The position numbers and the translations under genes were made by a program. This document shows positions 1 through 7,928 of a DNA stretch of 14,176 bases, in pieces. Numbering within the stretch: position 1 is the stretch's first letter; every line of letters starts with the position of its first letter. Source of the DNA: SYHX01 sp049317645 (GTDB lineage: Bacteria > Bacteroidota > Bacteroidia > UBA7662); NCBI GenBank assembly GCA_049317645.1, contig JBMOHV010000046.1, positions 1 through 14,176 on the forward strand, read 5' to 3'. The notes beneath the pieces are model-generated. The model was not told where the DNA came from. It saw only the letters and a program-made list of their open reading frames with translations, and did no database searches.

Positions 1-854
1 TGGATTATTCGATATCCTGCGCCTCATGCCATCATTCGGACCGGGCCTTTTCCGATACGGTCGTTTACAGCCAGGGGGTCGGTGGTGCCTTGGGGACGAT
101 GAATGCCATGCCTCTTTTTAATTTGTTATGGGCCAATCGCTTCTTTTGGGATGGGCGTTCTCCCAGCCTTCGGGATCAGGTATTGCAACCCATCCAAGAT
201 CCCATCGAAATGCACTTGCCCCTGGGTCAGGCCTTGGGTCGTCTGAGCGGAGACGCGGGGTATCGAGTGGCTTTCGGCAAAGCCTTTGGAGATGAATCCA
301 TCACGGTACAGCGCCTCCAATGGGCCTTGGAACAATACCTTCTGAGCCTTACATCGCATCGTTCTCGCTTTGATTTATCCCGGATGGGACTTACGTCCCT
401 GACTCCGTCGGAACAGCGGGGCTTGGACCTTTTTATGCGGGAGTATTCGGCACCCGGTTCGGGAAGACCGGTGGGAGCGGATTGTTTTCATTGCCATGGG
501 GGGGGGCTGTTTACCACGCGGACCTTTGAAAACAACGGGTTGGATTCTGTACTCAAAACCGGATTTCAAGTCGTCAGTGGGTTGGCCTCGGACCGGGGTA
601 AATTCAAAACGCCCTCGTTGCGGAACGTAGGACTGACCGCACCCTACATGCACGATGGACGCTTTGCGACCCTTGAAGAAGTGGTCGAACATTACAACAG
701 CGGGATTCGATCCAGTTCAACCCTCAACGCCAATCTGCGGGTCCAAACCGGAGGGCTACGTCTCAGTGCTCAGGACAAGGTCGATTTGGTCGCCTTTTTG
801 CATGCGCTGACCGATACAACCCTGGCACAGAATCCCCATTTTGTTGCGCCTTAA
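1..854 (+). CDS. Di-heme cytochrome c peroxidase / MauG-family protein, 5' end missing
   Basis: The reading frame is open to the left edge; the first complete codon is at base 3. Two CxxCH haem-attachment motifs are visible: CASCH at 18-32 and CFHCH at 483-497. Between them lies NLLWANRFFWDGR, whose FWDG tryptophan is 39 residues after the first haem histidine. That is the spacing of the inter-haem Trp (Trp94) in bacterial cytochrome c peroxidase. The PIEM motif places a Glu at +59, matching the catalytic Glu114. After the second haem come TPSLRNVGLTAPYMHDG and EEVVEHYNSG; the Tyr of EHY sits where I expect the distal ligand of the electron-transfer haem (Tyr in MauG, Met in classical peroxidases). 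Family members are periplasmic and reduce H2O2 or oxidise partner proteins. A TTG at 90 is not the start, because the first haem lies upstream of it. The signal peptide is outside the window. The substrate cannot be told from sequence. Confidence 0.88.
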   Translation, partial: DYSISCASCHHSDRAFSDTVVYSQGVGGALGTMNAMPLFNLLWANRFFWDGRSPSLRDQVLQPIQDPIEMHLPLGQALGRLSGDAGYRVAFGKAFGDESITVQRLQWALEQYLLSLTSHRSRFDLSRMGLTSLTPSEQRGLDLFMREYSAPGSGRPVGADCFHCHGGGLFTTRTFENNGLDSVLKTGFQVVSGLASDRGKFKTPSLRNVGLTAPYMHDGRFATLEEVVEHYNSGIRSSSTLNANLRVQTGGLRLSAQDKVDLVAFLHALTDTTLAQNPHFVAP

Positions 855-1719
855 GTTCGCCAACATCCTTGTGTTGGTTGGTGGTTTGGGGGCCTGCCAA
901 TCTCCGGATCCTACCGATCACGAAAAATTAATTCTGGGCCAAGCCTTGTTTGAGGATGGGCGTTTTTCGGCGGATGGAAAAATTTCGTGCGCATCCTGCC
1001 ACCGTTCTGAGTATGCCTTTGCCGATACCCTGCCTCGATCCATCGGGGCCTTTGGCCGCGAGACTCGAAGAAATACGCCGACATTGTGGGGGCTTCCAAC
1101 AGACCTTCCCTTGATGGCGGATGGGGGAGTCCCTTCCCTCAAGAGCGGAAGTCTATCGGTCCTTGCTGCGCTCACCGCCCACGGGGATATGGCCTTTGAC
1201 CCACGTTCGCTCAACCAAAAGTTGAAGGCCTATCCAAGGTACCTTCAACTTTTGGGGAGGCTCTACCCCAACACCGATCCAGCTTCGGCATATTTGCGGA
1301 CCCTGCATCGTTATCTCTTGGACCTGAGCGAACAAGGTCGTCAAGCATCCATCGAGAATACCCCGTTAAATTCTCCTTTGGTTTCCCAGGGAAAAGCCCT
1401 GTTTGAGGGGGAAGCCGGATGTTTTCGCTGCCATAACGGGGAAGGCAAAACCGATGGAGCTTTTTACAACCTGGCTTTGGGAAACCGGTCCAAGGAAGAG
1501 GGGAGGGCCGCCATCACCTTGAAGGAGGAAGACAGGGGTCGACTTCGGACCCCGGTTTTGCGTAACCTAGGGAAAACCGCCCCCTATTTTTACGATGGCC
1601 AGGCTGCGACCCTCCAAGTTGTGTTGGAACATTACCAACAGGGGGCCGGGGAAGCCGGACGCTGGCTAGGAGATTCCCTTCAAAAAGAAGCGCTTCTGGC
1701 CTACCTTCAATCGCTCTAG
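841..1719 (+). CDS. Di-heme cytochrome c peroxidase-like lipoprotein
   Basis: This 292-residue protein overlaps the previous gene by 14 bases, so the two are probably co-translated. The TTG at 841 is chosen because it gives a short positively charged start (MLRLK), a hydrophobic stretch and a lipobox LGAC with Cys19; TTG 844 would do equally well. CxxCH motifs lie at residues 50-54 (CASCH) and 194-198 (CFRCH), and the C-terminal block TPVLRNLGKTAPYFYDG then VLEHY is family-typical. It is therefore a second paralogous di-haem protein, presumably anchored in a membrane facing the periplasm. It departs from its neighbour at key sites. The position of the inter-haem Trp is Ala93, the catalytic Glu region reads HGDM (Asp116), and the HDG histidine is Tyr251. 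It may be an electron-transfer partner or an enzyme with altered chemistry rather than a standard peroxidase. Confidence 0.85.
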   Translation: MLRLKFANILVLVGGLGACQSPDPTDHEKLILGQALFEDGRFSADGKISCASCHRSEYAFADTLPRSIGAFGRETRRNTPTLWGLPTDLPLMADGGVPSLKSGSLSVLAALTAHGDMAFDPRSLNQKLKAYPRYLQLLGRLYPNTDPASAYLRTLHRYLLDLSEQGRQASIENTPLNSPLVSQGKALFEGEAGCFRCHNGEGKTDGAFYNLALGNRSKEEGRAAITLKEEDRGRLRTPVLRNLGKTAPYFYDGQAATLQVVLEHYQQGAGEAGRWLGDSLQKEALLAYLQSL

Positions 1720-1722
1720 GCG

Positions 1723-1737
1723 CTCCCGCTTTGGGAG
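1723..1737. terminator. Possible bidirectional hairpin terminator between convergent genes
   Basis: The 24-base gap between the convergent di-haem gene and the protease gene holds a 5-bp GC-rich stem (CTCCC / GGGAG) with a 5-base loop. On the plus strand it is followed by a weak T-containing tail (GGTTCCTT). The stem is short and there is no clean T-run on either strand, so termination here is only a possibility. Confidence 0.3.
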
Positions 1738-1743
1738 GGTTCC

Positions 1744-3213
1744 TTAAGGAATTTCAATCCCATAAAAACCTTTGGTCCCGTTGGGATAAACCCCTTCAAC
1801 AAGCAAGCCTCCCTTTTTGCCTTGGAGCATTTCTTTGAGCACTTTGGGGGAATTGACCTCGGCTTTGTCCACCTTGGTGATGATGAAACCCTCCCGTAGG
1901 CCGCTTTCTTTGAGTTTGCCGTTGGCCAATTTGGTCACTTTGATACCGGAGGTCAATCCAAGACTTTCCAGTTCTTTGCGACTGGCTTTGTCCAATTGAG
2001 CGCCCAACCAAGCCGTTTCGTCCTCCTTGGGGGCCGCTTTGATCAATTCGGCCTTTCCGTCTGAATTTCTCAATTTGACCTCAAAGACTTGGGCTTTTCC
2101 TTTACGGTTGATTTCGAGCTGAACTTTTTCGCCTGGTCTCCGACGGCCTACGATTTCCATGAGCTCGGGGGTTGTGCGGATTTCCTGGCCTTGGACCTTG
2201 GTGATGACGTCCCCTTTTTGGATCCCGGCTTCCTCGGCAGCTGAATTGGGCATAAAATCGGCGACATAGACACCGTTGTTGACTTGGAGGTCTTCGCTTT
2301 CAACCAAGGCCGCATCCACATCCCGAATCTGTATCCCAAGAAAGCCCCTTTGAACCGTTCCAAATTGCTTGAGGTCTTCCATGACCTTGGCTACCAAATT
2401 GGAGGGTATCGCGAAGGAATAACCCTGGTAGGCACCGGTGCTGGATGCGATGGCGGTATTGATGCCCACCAATTCACCTTGAACATTGACCAGGGCCCCG
2501 CCGCTGTTCCCCGGGTTCACGGCTGCATCGGTTTGAATGAAGGCCTCCAGGCTGGTGCCCCCGCCAAGGATATTGATATTCCGGGCTTTGGCCGATACAA
2601 TCCCGGCGGTGACGGTGGAATTCAGGTTGAAGGGATTCCCGACGGCCAGAACCCACTCGCCGACCTGCAATGCATCGCTGTTTCCGGTTTTGACATAGGG
2701 CAACTGGGTGGCCTGTATTTTGATCAGGGCCAGGTCCGAACTGGGGTCTTGTCCAATGACCTGGCCGTTGAAGCTCCGCTTGTCGTTGAGGATGACTTCG
2801 ATTTCATCGGCGTCTTTGATGACATGGTTGTTGGTGATGATGTACCCATCGGCCGACATGATTACCCCGGAGCCAGAACCCATGGAGGGCCCTCGGGGCA
2901 TCATATCCGGGCCATTAAAGAAGTCGCGGAACATGTCCATACCTGGTGGCAGCGTGCCTTGCATAGAGCCTTTCTCACTGCCTTTGGTTTTGATATGCAC
3001 AACACAGGGGGTCACAACGGAGGCCGTTGTAACAAAATTGGGGTGTTCAACAATGTGTTCAGGAAAATGGGTTAAACTGGCGGGTGGTGCATTCCAGCCG
3101 GATGTTGGAAAGGGTGCCTGACCGGACCAACCGTAGACGATCCAAGCTCCCAGAAGACTTCCGAGAAAGGCAACAAGCAGGGTTCCACCCCATTGACGAA
3201 ATTTGGTCATCAT
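1744..3213 (-). CDS. HtrA/DegP-family serine protease with two PDZ domains
   Basis: The 489-residue product is a trypsin-like protease of the envelope quality-control family, which degrades or refolds misfolded periplasmic proteins. The catalytic triad is visible: His130 (TNNHVI), Asp160 (SSDLALIK) and Ser237 (GNSGGA). PDZ1 spans about residues 290-375, beginning near RGFLGIQI. PDZ2 spans about 395-489, beginning near AWLGAQL. Residues 9-29 form one hydrophobic segment after KFRQW, with no clear cleavage site, so it could be a membrane anchor or an uncleaved signal. Residues 86-112, before the catalytic core, are rich in Met, Pro and Gly and correspond to the LA-loop region of DegP. The start is the first ATG of an ATG-ATG pair at 3208-3213. 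The frame remains open to 3324, but that extension would bury the membrane segment behind 37 unrelated residues. No Shine-Dalgarno is seen. DegP, DegQ and DegS homologues cannot be separated by sequence alone; two PDZ domains favour the DegP/DegQ type. Confidence 0.93.
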   Translation of the reverse strand: MMTKFRQWGGTLLVAFLGSLLGAWIVYGWSGQAPFPTSGWNAPPASLTHFPEHIVEHPNFVTTASVVTPCVVHIKTKGSEKGSMQGTLPPGMDMFRDFFNGPDMMPRGPSMGSGSGVIMSADGYIITNNHVIKDADEIEVILNDKRSFNGQVIGQDPSSDLALIKIQATQLPYVKTGNSDALQVGEWVLAVGNPFNLNSTVTAGIVSAKARNINILGGGTSLEAFIQTDAAVNPGNSGGALVNVQGELVGINTAIASSTGAYQGYSFAIPSNLVAKVMEDLKQFGTVQRGFLGIQIRDVDAALVESEDLQVNNGVYVADFMPNSAAEEAGIQKGDVITKVQGQEIRTTPELMEIVGRRRPGEKVQLEINRKGKAQVFEVKLRNSDGKAELIKAAPKEDETAWLGAQLDKASRKELESLGLTSGIKVTKLANGKLKESGLREGFIITKVDKAEVNSPKVLKEMLQGKKGGLLVEGVYPNGTKGFYGIEIP

Positions 3214-3313
3214 GATATGTTTTGCTTTGAAATTAGAATGATAGGTACCAAAAACCGTGCCAAAGAAGGCAAGGCCATGGAACTCTGCCTTAACGAAACA
3301 CCTACCCGAATCG

Positions 3314-3321
3314 TATGTTTG
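3314..3321 (+). promoter_or_regulatory. Candidate Bacteroidota -7 promoter element upstream of dapF
   Basis: TATGTTTG matches the Bacteroidota sigma-70 type -7 consensus TAnnTTTG exactly. It lies in the 139-base divergent gap between the protease gene and dapF. Transcription would begin around 3328, about 25 bases before the proposed GTG start at 3353. No TTTG-like -33 box is evident about 20 bases upstream, which weakens the call. No equivalent match was found on the minus strand for the protease gene. Confidence 0.35.
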
Positions 3322-3352
3322 CATTTAGCAAATTTTGACCCGCCAAGCCCTC

Positions 3353-4234
3353 GTGACCTTTGAATTTTATAAATACCAGGCCTGTGGAAATGATTTTGTC
3401 CTGGTTGATTTAACTCGCACCGAACTGCCTTTGACGGCCGAACGACTTGAGAGTGGGTTTTGGCAGAATCAAGAGGCCATGTCCCTGGTTTGCGATCGGC
3501 GGTTTGGGGTGGGCGCCGACGGGGTTCTGCTTTTGTTGCCGCCGCGAACCGAGTCAGGGGCTTTTTACCTCCATTACCTGAATGCTGACGGTGGCGAGGG
3601 TTCCCTTTGTGGAAATGGTTCGAGATGTGCAGCCGCTTTTGGATTTTCGAAAGGGTATTTTGGAGACGAAAAAACCGGGGTTTTTGAGGCAAGCGATGGG
3701 ATTCATCGCGTGTGGCGAACCGCGGAACAGGAATACCGGCTTAGCATGAACAAACCCGGCGCTTGGAATGTCCTCGAGGTAGGGGTTTTCATCGATACAG
3801 GTTCACCGCATTTGGTGGTTCAGGTTCGGGATTTGGTCAATTACCCCGTCCTCAGGGAAGGCAAACTATTGCGGGAACACGCGCTTTTTGGAAGCGGCGG
3901 AACCAATGTGAATTTCATGGAAGTCTTGGACACCAATCGTTTGAGAGTGCGCACCTACGAGCGGGGTGTCGAGAACGAAACACTTAGCTGTGGTACCGGC
4001 GCCGTGGCTTGTGTTTTATTGTATATGCAACAGAAGGACGACGTGGAGACCATCCAAGACTTCGAGGTTTTGGTCCAGTTTCGAGGCGGTCATATGAAAG
4101 TGGGAGGTCATTACGACGGGGCCACCTTTACGGGTTTGTACCTCGCCGGCCCTGCGAACGGTAGCTTCAAAGGCCTTTGGCCTGGAATCGCTCGTTCCTC
4201 GTATTCGTGGGCGGTTGAAACCAAAGCGGTTTAG
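3353..4234 (+). CDS. dapF: Diaminopimelate epimerase
   Basis: DapF converts LL-2,6-diaminopimelate to meso-diaminopimelate, the direct precursor of lysine and of the peptidoglycan cross-linking residue, in the cytoplasm without a cofactor. The two catalytic cysteines are present: Cys86 in LCGNGSRC and Cys213 in ETLSCGTGA. The N-terminal signature FYKYQACGNDF is also present; most homologues have Gly-x-Gly-Asn-Asp-Phe there, so the Ala-Cys pair is slightly unusual. The substrate-binding motifs GTNVNFMEVL and YERGVENET are intact. I chose the GTG at 3353 because homologues begin just a few residues before the FxKYxGxGNDF motif. TTG 3335, six codons upstream in frame, is an alternative. The product has 293 residues, with a C-terminal tail of about 20 residues beyond the usual end. 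It is followed after 35 bases by glmM, so both are likely in one transcript for cell-wall precursor synthesis. Confidence 0.93.
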   Translation: MTFEFYKYQACGNDFVLVDLTRTELPLTAERLESGFWQNQEAMSLVCDRRFGVGADGVLLLLPPRTESGAFYLHYLNADGGEGSLCGNGSRCAAAFGFSKGYFGDEKTGVFEASDGIHRVWRTAEQEYRLSMNKPGAWNVLEVGVFIDTGSPHLVVQVRDLVNYPVLREGKLLREHALFGSGGTNVNFMEVLDTNRLRVRTYERGVENETLSCGTGAVACVLLYMQQKDDVETIQDFEVLVQFRGGHMKVGGHYDGATFTGLYLAGPANGSFKGLWPGIARSSYSWAVETKAV

Positions 4235-4269
4235 TCTTTCCTCATCAATCCAAGATAAATTCGGACAAA

Positions 4270-5646
4270 ATGACACTTATTGCTTCTATTTCCGGCATTC
4301 GGGGTACCATCGGAGGCCAACCCGGCGAGGGTTTGACCCCCGTTGATCTGGTCAAGTTCTGCACCGCCTACGCGGAATATATTTTGAGCAACAACCGAGG
4401 GCGATGCATCGTGGTAGGCAGAGATGCCCGGGTTTCGGGGGAAATGGTGAGCCGTTTGGTTACAGGAACCTTGATGGCCTGCGGCTTGGATGTTTTGGAC
4501 CTGGGATTGACCACCACGCCAACTTTGGAGACCAAGGTTCCCCGGGTCCAAGCGGCCGGGGGAATCGTGCTAACCGCTTCCCACAACCCTGGGGAATGGA
4601 ATGCCCTCAAATTATTGGATCATCAGGGTTGCTTTATGGGATCGGAGGAAGGGAGTGCTTTGTTAAAAAGGGTGCAGTCTGGTGATATGGAAGCCTATGC
4701 ATCGGTGGATGAATTGGGTCAGTACAGAACGGATGACCAAGCCCTTGAAGAGCATCTTGACGAAATTATGGCTTTGCCTGCCGTCCAACCCGAAGCCATT
4801 GCCCGCATGGGTTGGCGCATCATGGTGGACGGCATTAATTCAACCGGCGCCCTGGCCGTTCCGGCCTTGCTGCGTCGGCTGGGTGTTCATCAAATCGACG
4901 TCCTGAACGCCGAGCCCCACGGTCGCTTTGCGCACAATCCAGAGCCCTTGCGGGAGCATCTGGAAGAATTGTGTTCCGGAGTCGTTCATCACGGCGCCGA
5001 TTTGGGTATCGTGGTGGATCCCGATGTCGATCGCTTGGCCTTTGTTTGCGAAGATGGGTCCCTCTTTGGGGAGGAATATACCTTGGTGGCGGTTGCAGAT
5101 TACATCCTAGGCATCCAGCCCGGGCCTGCGGTTTCGAACTTGAGTTCGAGCCGGGCCTTGCGGGACATCTGTCAGCGACACGGTCAGGAATACTACGCTT
5201 CCGCGGTCGGTGAGGTCAATGTCGTCCGGACCATGCGCCAGGTCAAGGCCGTGATTGGCGGTGAAGGGAATGGGGGCGTCATTGTACCCGATCTGCATTT
5301 CGGACGGGATGCTTTGGTCGGCATTGCGTTGTTCCTATCGCATCTGGCTCTTCGGGGCTGTTCAGCCAAAAGCCTGCGCGATACCTACCCGACCTACGAA
5401 ATGGCCAAAGAAAAGGTGTCTTTTGACCCAAACCAGCGCCCCGAAGCTTTGTTACAACGCCTATCCGAGGCCTTTTCGGATGCTGGGCAAAATTGGGAAG
5501 ACGGGCTCAAAATTGACTTTGAAAACGCATGGCTCCATGTAAGGAAATCGAATACCGAACCCATTTTGCGGATCTATACCGAAGCGACCAGCCTCGAAGA
5601 GGCCCAGGCCTTGGCCGAAAAGGCTCGTCAAATTCTACTCCACTAA
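4270..5646 (+). CDS. glmM: Phosphoglucosamine mutase
   Basis: This 458-residue alpha-D-phosphohexomutase has all four signature regions. They are the phosphoserine loop TASHNP (Ser104), the metal-binding loop DPDVDR (Asp250, Asp252, Asp254), the sugar-specificity loop GEGNGG (331-336), and the phosphate-binding loop RKSNTEP (425-431). GlmM interconverts glucosamine-6-phosphate and glucosamine-1-phosphate on the way to UDP-GlcNAc for peptidoglycan and lipopolysaccharide. The N-terminus SISGIRGTIGG and the GEGNGG loop resemble proteins annotated as GlmM in Bacteroidota, whereas E. coli GlmM has GEQSGH. A phosphomannomutase or phosphoglucomutase specificity is the main alternative. The ATG at 4270 is the only sensible start, lying directly before the conserved N-terminus. 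The stop is four bases before the next start. Its position after dapF fits an envelope-precursor operon. Confidence 0.87.
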   Translation: MTLIASISGIRGTIGGQPGEGLTPVDLVKFCTAYAEYILSNNRGRCIVVGRDARVSGEMVSRLVTGTLMACGLDVLDLGLTTTPTLETKVPRVQAAGGIVLTASHNPGEWNALKLLDHQGCFMGSEEGSALLKRVQSGDMEAYASVDELGQYRTDDQALEEHLDEIMALPAVQPEAIARMGWRIMVDGINSTGALAVPALLRRLGVHQIDVLNAEPHGRFAHNPEPLREHLEELCSGVVHHGADLGIVVDPDVDRLAFVCEDGSLFGEEYTLVAVADYILGIQPGPAVSNLSSSRALRDICQRHGQEYYASAVGEVNVVRTMRQVKAVIGGEGNGGVIVPDLHFGRDALVGIALFLSHLALRGCSAKSLRDTYPTYEMAKEKVSFDPNQRPEALLQRLSEAFSDAGQNWEDGLKIDFENAWLHVRKSNTEPILRIYTEATSLEEAQALAEKARQILLH

Positions 5647-5650
5647 TCCC

Positions 5651-6802
5651 ATGAGTACCCCACGAATTTACTTGGACAACGCTGCCACCACCCCCATGGA
5701 TGCCGAGGTGGTTGATTTAATGGCAGAGACCATGCGTCAATGTTACGGGAATCCTTCCTCCATTCATTTTTTGGGTAGAGAAACCCGCATCTTAATCGAG
5801 AAGGCACGCAAAACCATGGCTGCTTTGCTGGGCTGTGCCCCTTCCGAATTGTTCTTTACATCGGGAGGCACCGAATCGGACAATATGATTTGCCGATACC
5901 TTGTGGATCAGGGTGATGTTCAGCGAATTATTTCCTCCAAGTTGGAGCATCATGCCATCACCCATACCCTCGAAAATTTGGCCCATCTGAGGGGAATTCG
6001 AGTGGATTGGGTCAAGCACGATTCGAGAGGTGTTATGGATTTGGAAGATCTAGAAAGCCTTCTAGCCCAGGACCAAGGCAGTTCCCACCGAACCTTGGTG
6101 ACCTTGATGCATGGTAACAACGAATTGGGTAATCTGCTGGACTTGGAAAGGGTTTCGGCCCTTTGCCGGACTTACCAGGCTTTTTTTCATTCCGATACCG
6201 TCCAAACCGTGGGTCATGTGCCGTTGAATTTACAGGAATTAGGAATTCACTCCATTAGTGGGTCTGCGCATAAGTTTTACGGCCCCAAGGGGGTCGGCTT
6301 CATTTATCTGCGCGGGGGCCATTCCTGGGGACCTTTGATTCAGGGTGGTTCCCAGGAACGGAACATGCGCGGTGGGACCGAAAATTTAGCCGGTATTGTT
6401 GGGATGGCCAGGGCCCTCGAAAAAGCCCTACACAGCATGGACGAGAGGCGTACTCGATTGGCAAGCCTCCGGGAACGCCTTCGTCAAGGTCTTGTGGACG
6501 TGATTCCAGGCTTGGAATTCAACGGGGATTGGAGCGGTTCTTGTTTGCCGCATATTTTGAGTCTGTCCTTTCCACCTCATCCCAAAGGCGAAATGTTGTT
6601 GTTCAACCTGGATATTGAGGGGGTCTGCGCATCGGGCGGTAGCGCCTGCAGTTCCGGTGCCCAAAGTCGCTCCCACGTGATGGAAGCCCTGGGAATGCAT
6701 CCGGAACGGACCGCCGTTCGCTTTTCGCTCGGATCAAGAAATACCGAAGAAGAAATGGACCAGGTGGTTGAAATTCTTCGAAAAATTTGGCACGAAGCCT
6801 AG
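5651..6802 (+). CDS. Cysteine desulfurase, NifS/IscS-like (class V aminotransferase fold)
   Basis: This PLP enzyme takes sulfur from L-cysteine as a persulfide for Fe-S clusters, tRNA thiolation or cofactors. The 383-residue protein begins YLDNAATTPMD, has the PLP-contacting TSGGTESDN segment, and the PLP-binding Lys208 in SGSAHKFYGPKG. The catalytic Cys333 lies in the loop ASGGSACSSG, followed by SHVMEALG. The cysteine loop and SAHK motif are of the NifS/IscS group (group I) rather than SufS/CsdA. No scaffold (IscU) or chaperone gene lies nearby, so the acceptor is unknown; a tRNA-thiolation role is equally possible. It starts four bases after glmM and is probably co-transcribed with dapF and glmM. 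Its stop is separated by a single base from the stop of the converging acyl-CoA reductase gene. Confidence 0.92.
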   Translation: MSTPRIYLDNAATTPMDAEVVDLMAETMRQCYGNPSSIHFLGRETRILIEKARKTMAALLGCAPSELFFTSGGTESDNMICRYLVDQGDVQRIISSKLEHHAITHTLENLAHLRGIRVDWVKHDSRGVMDLEDLESLLAQDQGSSHRTLVTLMHGNNELGNLLDLERVSALCRTYQAFFHSDTVQTVGHVPLNLQELGIHSISGSAHKFYGPKGVGFIYLRGGHSWGPLIQGGSQERNMRGGTENLAGIVGMARALEKALHSMDERRTRLASLRERLRQGLVDVIPGLEFNGDWSGSCLPHILSLSFPPHPKGEMLLFNLDIEGVCASGGSACSSGAQSRSHVMEALGMHPERTAVRFSLGSRNTEEEMDQVVEILRKIWHEA

Positions 6803-6803
6803 G

Positions 6804-7919
6804 TTAGCGGAGGGGCGCGTCGAGGTTCAATAGGAATTCCATCGTATCGAGTCCATCGGCATAATCACGCAATCCCGGTTTTTGGGTTTGCCCTGGTGCG
6901 GTCCATTGCTTTTGGAAGGTCTGCCACTTTTCCGGTCCCAAGGATTGTTGAATTTCACCGTGGGGATCCAGCCGTTCCGTCAGGTTTTTGCCAACAAAAC
7001 ATTGGGTATGTTCCAGCCATGGTTGGACCAAGGCCAGGAGCTCGCTGTGATTTTGGAATTCTTCCCAATGCAAAACCCCTAGGGGAGAACGAGGGTCCGC
7101 GTTTTGGCGCAGAACCAGGGATCCGTTTTGCAAAAATGGCTGTCTATCAATGATTTGCAATGCCATTTGGTAATCCAAATTGTTGCGGTACCGATGGTTT
7201 TCGCCTTTCCATTCCCAGGTTCTCAAACCGTCCAGGACTCGAGTCGGATCGTATCCTTTGGGCACTAGAATTCGGCTCACATTCCTGCAGCCTTTTCCGT
7301 AGTACAGGAATACATCCGATGCCAATCCTTGCCAATCCGCCTCCTCTTCGTCACCCCAAACGATGGCGGTGGAATTTCGATGCCCTCGAATCAAGCGTGG
7401 AAGGTGGCCAAAGTACTGTTCAAAATAGGGGAGGGCGGACTCTGAACCGGTTGCAATCACCGCATCCGGTCGGACCACCCGGTCCACCACCTGAACCATG
7501 GAACCAAACGGTGGCCAAAACCGGCTCAGGCCTTCCAAGGCCCATGGAGTCAGACCGGCATCGTCCGAAGAAAGCTTGACTTGGGCCCGGTGTCCCGATA
7601 CCAGAACACATAAAACATCGTGCAACCCGACCAAAGGTAGGTTGCCGGGCAAGACCAGGCCGATTTCCTTCGTTGTTCGTTCGCTAGGTGCCAGGCTCTC
7701 GGCTTCGGACAGCCAGGCTTCTATATCGCGGGGGGATAAGGCTTCGGACCAGGCCTCCACCGCATGCCGTAGCATGGGTTCCTCAAACCAAGGGTTGAGG
7801 GCCGCCGTTTGGGCCGCCAACCACTCCCAAGAGGGCTGCTGGGGACTTTCACGGAACCATGCCCCCCAGGCCAGCAAGGGTTCTCGAAGTTCGGCAAAGG
7901 AAGGGGAGGGGGAGGCCAT
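6804..7919 (-). CDS. Acyl-CoA reductase, LuxC-like
   Basis: The 371-residue product resembles the LuxC fatty acyl-CoA reductase family (an aldehyde-dehydrogenase-like fold), which reduces acyl-CoA or acyl thioesters to aldehydes with NAD(P)H. Visible family features are GLVLPGNLPLVGLHDVL near residue 85, the SSDDAGL segment, the IATGSESAL and RGHRNSTAIV blocks, and a catalytic Cys211 in the motif GKGCRNVSRI. The ATG at 7917-7919 is chosen because an extension to 8021 would run into the divergent ferredoxin gene. No bioluminescence genes (luxAB, luxD, luxE) are present. Its role in this organism is unknown: aldehyde for lipid or pigment synthesis is possible but unproven. It is divergent from the ferredoxin gene with only 37 bases between starts, so both promoters must overlap. 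A direct electron link with the ferredoxin is speculative, because the family uses nicotinamide cofactors. Confidence 0.87.
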   Translation of the reverse strand: MASPSPSFAELREPLLAWGAWFRESPQQPSWEWLAAQTAALNPWFEEPMLRHAVEAWSEALSPRDIEAWLSEAESLAPSERTTKEIGLVLPGNLPLVGLHDVLCVLVSGHRAQVKLSSDDAGLTPWALEGLSRFWPPFGSMVQVVDRVVRPDAVIATGSESALPYFEQYFGHLPRLIRGHRNSTAIVWGDEEEADWQGLASDVFLYYGKGCRNVSRILVPKGYDPTRVLDGLRTWEWKGENHRYRNNLDYQMALQIIDRQPFLQNGSLVLRQNADPRSPLGVLHWEEFQNHSELLALVQPWLEHTQCFVGKNLTERLDPHGEIQQSLGPEKWQTFQKQWTAPGQTQKPGLRDYADGLDTMEFLLNLDAPLR

Positions 7920-7928
7920 GATAAAGCG

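Noticed and set aside
1..1719. The two di-haem frames as one gene broken by a frameshift
   Set aside because: Each frame has its own pair of CxxCH motifs and a complete C-terminal block, and the second has its own lipoprotein signal. They are separate paralogues.
1741..1750. Perfect 10-base palindrome TCCTTAAGGA at the protease stop codon
   Set aside because: It is short and has no loop, so it cannot be called a regulatory or attachment site. Palindromes of this size occur by chance.
2284..3075. Plus-strand open frame of 263 codons opposite the protease gene
   Set aside because: It is antisense to a strongly supported protease with full catalytic triad and PDZ domains. Its translation has no recognisable motif and looks like a codon-bias shadow.
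3214..3324. 37-codon N-terminal extension of the protease
   Set aside because: The extension has no similarity to a signal sequence and would place the membrane segment internally. The ATG pair at 3208-3213 gives a normal start.
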